Source of the DNA: Synechococcus sp. CC9605
Lineage (GTDB): Bacteria; Cyanobacteriota; Cyanobacteriia; PCC-6307; Cyanobiaceae
Assembly (NCBI RefSeq): GCF_000012625.1
Contig: NC_007516.1
Span: forward strand, 806,001-870,000
Length of the DNA stretch: 64,000 nucleotides
Reading direction: 5' to 3'
The translations under genes were made by a program, and so were the position numbers. Below, in pieces: positions 63,387 to 64,000 of this stretch (positions are counted from its first letter, which is position 1; each line of letters starts with the position of its first letter). Under the pieces are notes generated by a model. The model was not told the DNA's origin and did no database searches. It saw only the letters and a list, made by a program, of their open reading frames with translations.

Positions 63387-64000
63387 TCAGTCAAACAACC
63401 AGCGAAATCCCATTGAAACGCCGTGTTGTGTGGAGGAGTAGCCGTTGCGTCCGTTATCGGCGGAGTAGTCGATACCGAAGTAGCGATAGGCCAGGGAAAT
63501 CTGAGCTGAATTGCCCAGGGCGTACGCCACACCCGCCTCGACGGTTCCCGACAGGTCCTGTTTGCCATTGAGCCCAAAGCCACCGGCATCCATGCCGAGG
63601 AAGGCCTGCCAGTCTTCACCCAGTGCCAGGGTGGTGTTCATGCCCACAAGGGGCTGAACCCAGGTGTTGTGCCAGGTCTCACTGGCTTCATCGGCGATGT
63701 CGCGTTGGAGTTGCCTTGAGGGAAGGATTCCCTCGATGGTGACGTCGTCTTTGAACGACACGTCCATGTCCAAGGAGGCGTCGATCAATCGCATGCCTGC
63801 GAAGCCGATGAAGCTCATCGACCCCGGCGTCATCCGTGGCTTTTGAATCTCCCCAGCGCGGTAGCGCAGGGCCAGATCAAAAATGGTTTGCTCGCTGTCG
63901 GTGACCGACTTGATCGTTCCTTTCGAGTTAACCCGGCGCTGCGGTAAACGCGGGTGACGGTCGTTCTGAATCAGGTTCGAGCTGTTCCAGGACGAGACCG
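63387..64000 (-). CDS. C-terminal part of an outer-membrane beta-barrel protein (partial, 5' end cut)
   Basis: The frame is open to the window edge. The visible 200 residues end in a beta-barrel with alternating residues (VEAGVAYALGNSAQISLAYR, YFGIDYSADNGRNGYSSTQH) and terminate SMGFRWLFD, the aromatic-last-strand pattern that targets the BAM complex, here followed by Asp. It looks like an autotransporter-type or porin-like barrel. The passenger, if any, lies outside. Confidence 0.75.
   Translation of the reverse strand, partial: VSSWNSSNLIQNDRHPRLPQRRVNSKGTIKSVTDSEQTIFDLALRYRAGEIQKPRMTPGSMSFIGFAGMRLIDASLDMDVSFKDDVTIEGILPSRQLQRDIADEASETWHNTWVQPLVGMNTTLALGEDWQAFLGMDAGGFGLNGKQDLSGTVEAGVAYALGNSAQISLAYRYFGIDYSADNGRNGYSSTQHGVSMGFRWLFD

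Overview
The window looks like a chromosome segment of a marine picocyanobacterium of the Synechococcus group. Supporting signs are a nickel superoxide dismutase with its maturation protease, a phycobiliprotein chromophore lyase, the ClpR/ClpP3 pair, Ftn2/ZipN and FtsZ-type division genes, a ThiE with the cyanobacterial N-terminal extension, a group 2 sigma factor, DUF1651, DUF3611, DUF4359 and DUF1517 proteins, and high GC in the core regions. I cannot name the strain from sequence alone.

Left core (1-22.43 kb): the end of a polysaccharide glycosyltransferase and a sugar-phosphate transferase; cbiB and ilvC; clpR-clpP3; a PIN/TRAM membrane protein divergent from hemW; panB; the SRP RNA; a division and wall block on the minus strand (miaB, ddl, a small membrane protein, ftsQ, ftsZ); a plus-strand run with an enolase-superfamily epimerase and a DUF1611 protein (a possible D-glutamate pathway), a tRNA-His, a DUF4359 protein, a deaminase-like amidohydrolase and a FAD-linked oxidase; then a pentapeptide-repeat protein, folC and argD on the minus strand.

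Island (22.44-31.20 kb): an integrated element sits inside a tRNA-Leu(CAA) gene. The 3' half of the tRNA lies just upstream of argD and the 5' half just downstream of murA. The two halves carry a matching 14-bp direct repeat at the anticodon arm, 8,673 bp apart, and joining them gives a complete 83-nt tRNA-Leu. The element encodes a tyrosine recombinase followed 21 bp later by an intact but different tRNA-Leu(CAA), which could replace the broken one. The cargo is made of very small proteins, an AT-rich stretch with overlapping mini-genes, a repeat peptide (PMGEWSPS), a 41-bp direct repeat, and a 1.1-kb array of seven plus-strand intrinsic terminators, most of them about 120-145 nt apart and separating related non-coding units. 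The layout resembles the tRNA-associated tyrosine-recombinase elements (tycheposons) described in Prochlorococcus. It is the most interesting part of the window.

Right core (31.2-64 kb): murA, tRNA-Leu(CAG), an rRNA/tRNA 2'-O-methyltransferase, lpdA, trpC, a nickel group (candidate transporter, sodX, sodN), an FKBP isomerase, lnt, mnmA, the NAD(P)HX repair enzyme, a sigma factor, pdhA, ftn2, ffh, rpsP, phoH, a BI-1 protein, era, a PhyH-like dioxygenase, a phycobiliprotein lyase, an in-frame trmD-ispF fusion, a TIGR03792 protein, larB, a DUF1517 protein, thiS-thiE, ribF, a DUF3611 protein, surE, pheS, a ferric-reductase-like membrane protein, and the C-terminal end of an outer-membrane beta-barrel protein cut by the window edge. 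Both pyruvate dehydrogenase E1-alpha and E3, and both the protein and the RNA of the signal recognition particle, are encoded here at separate loci.
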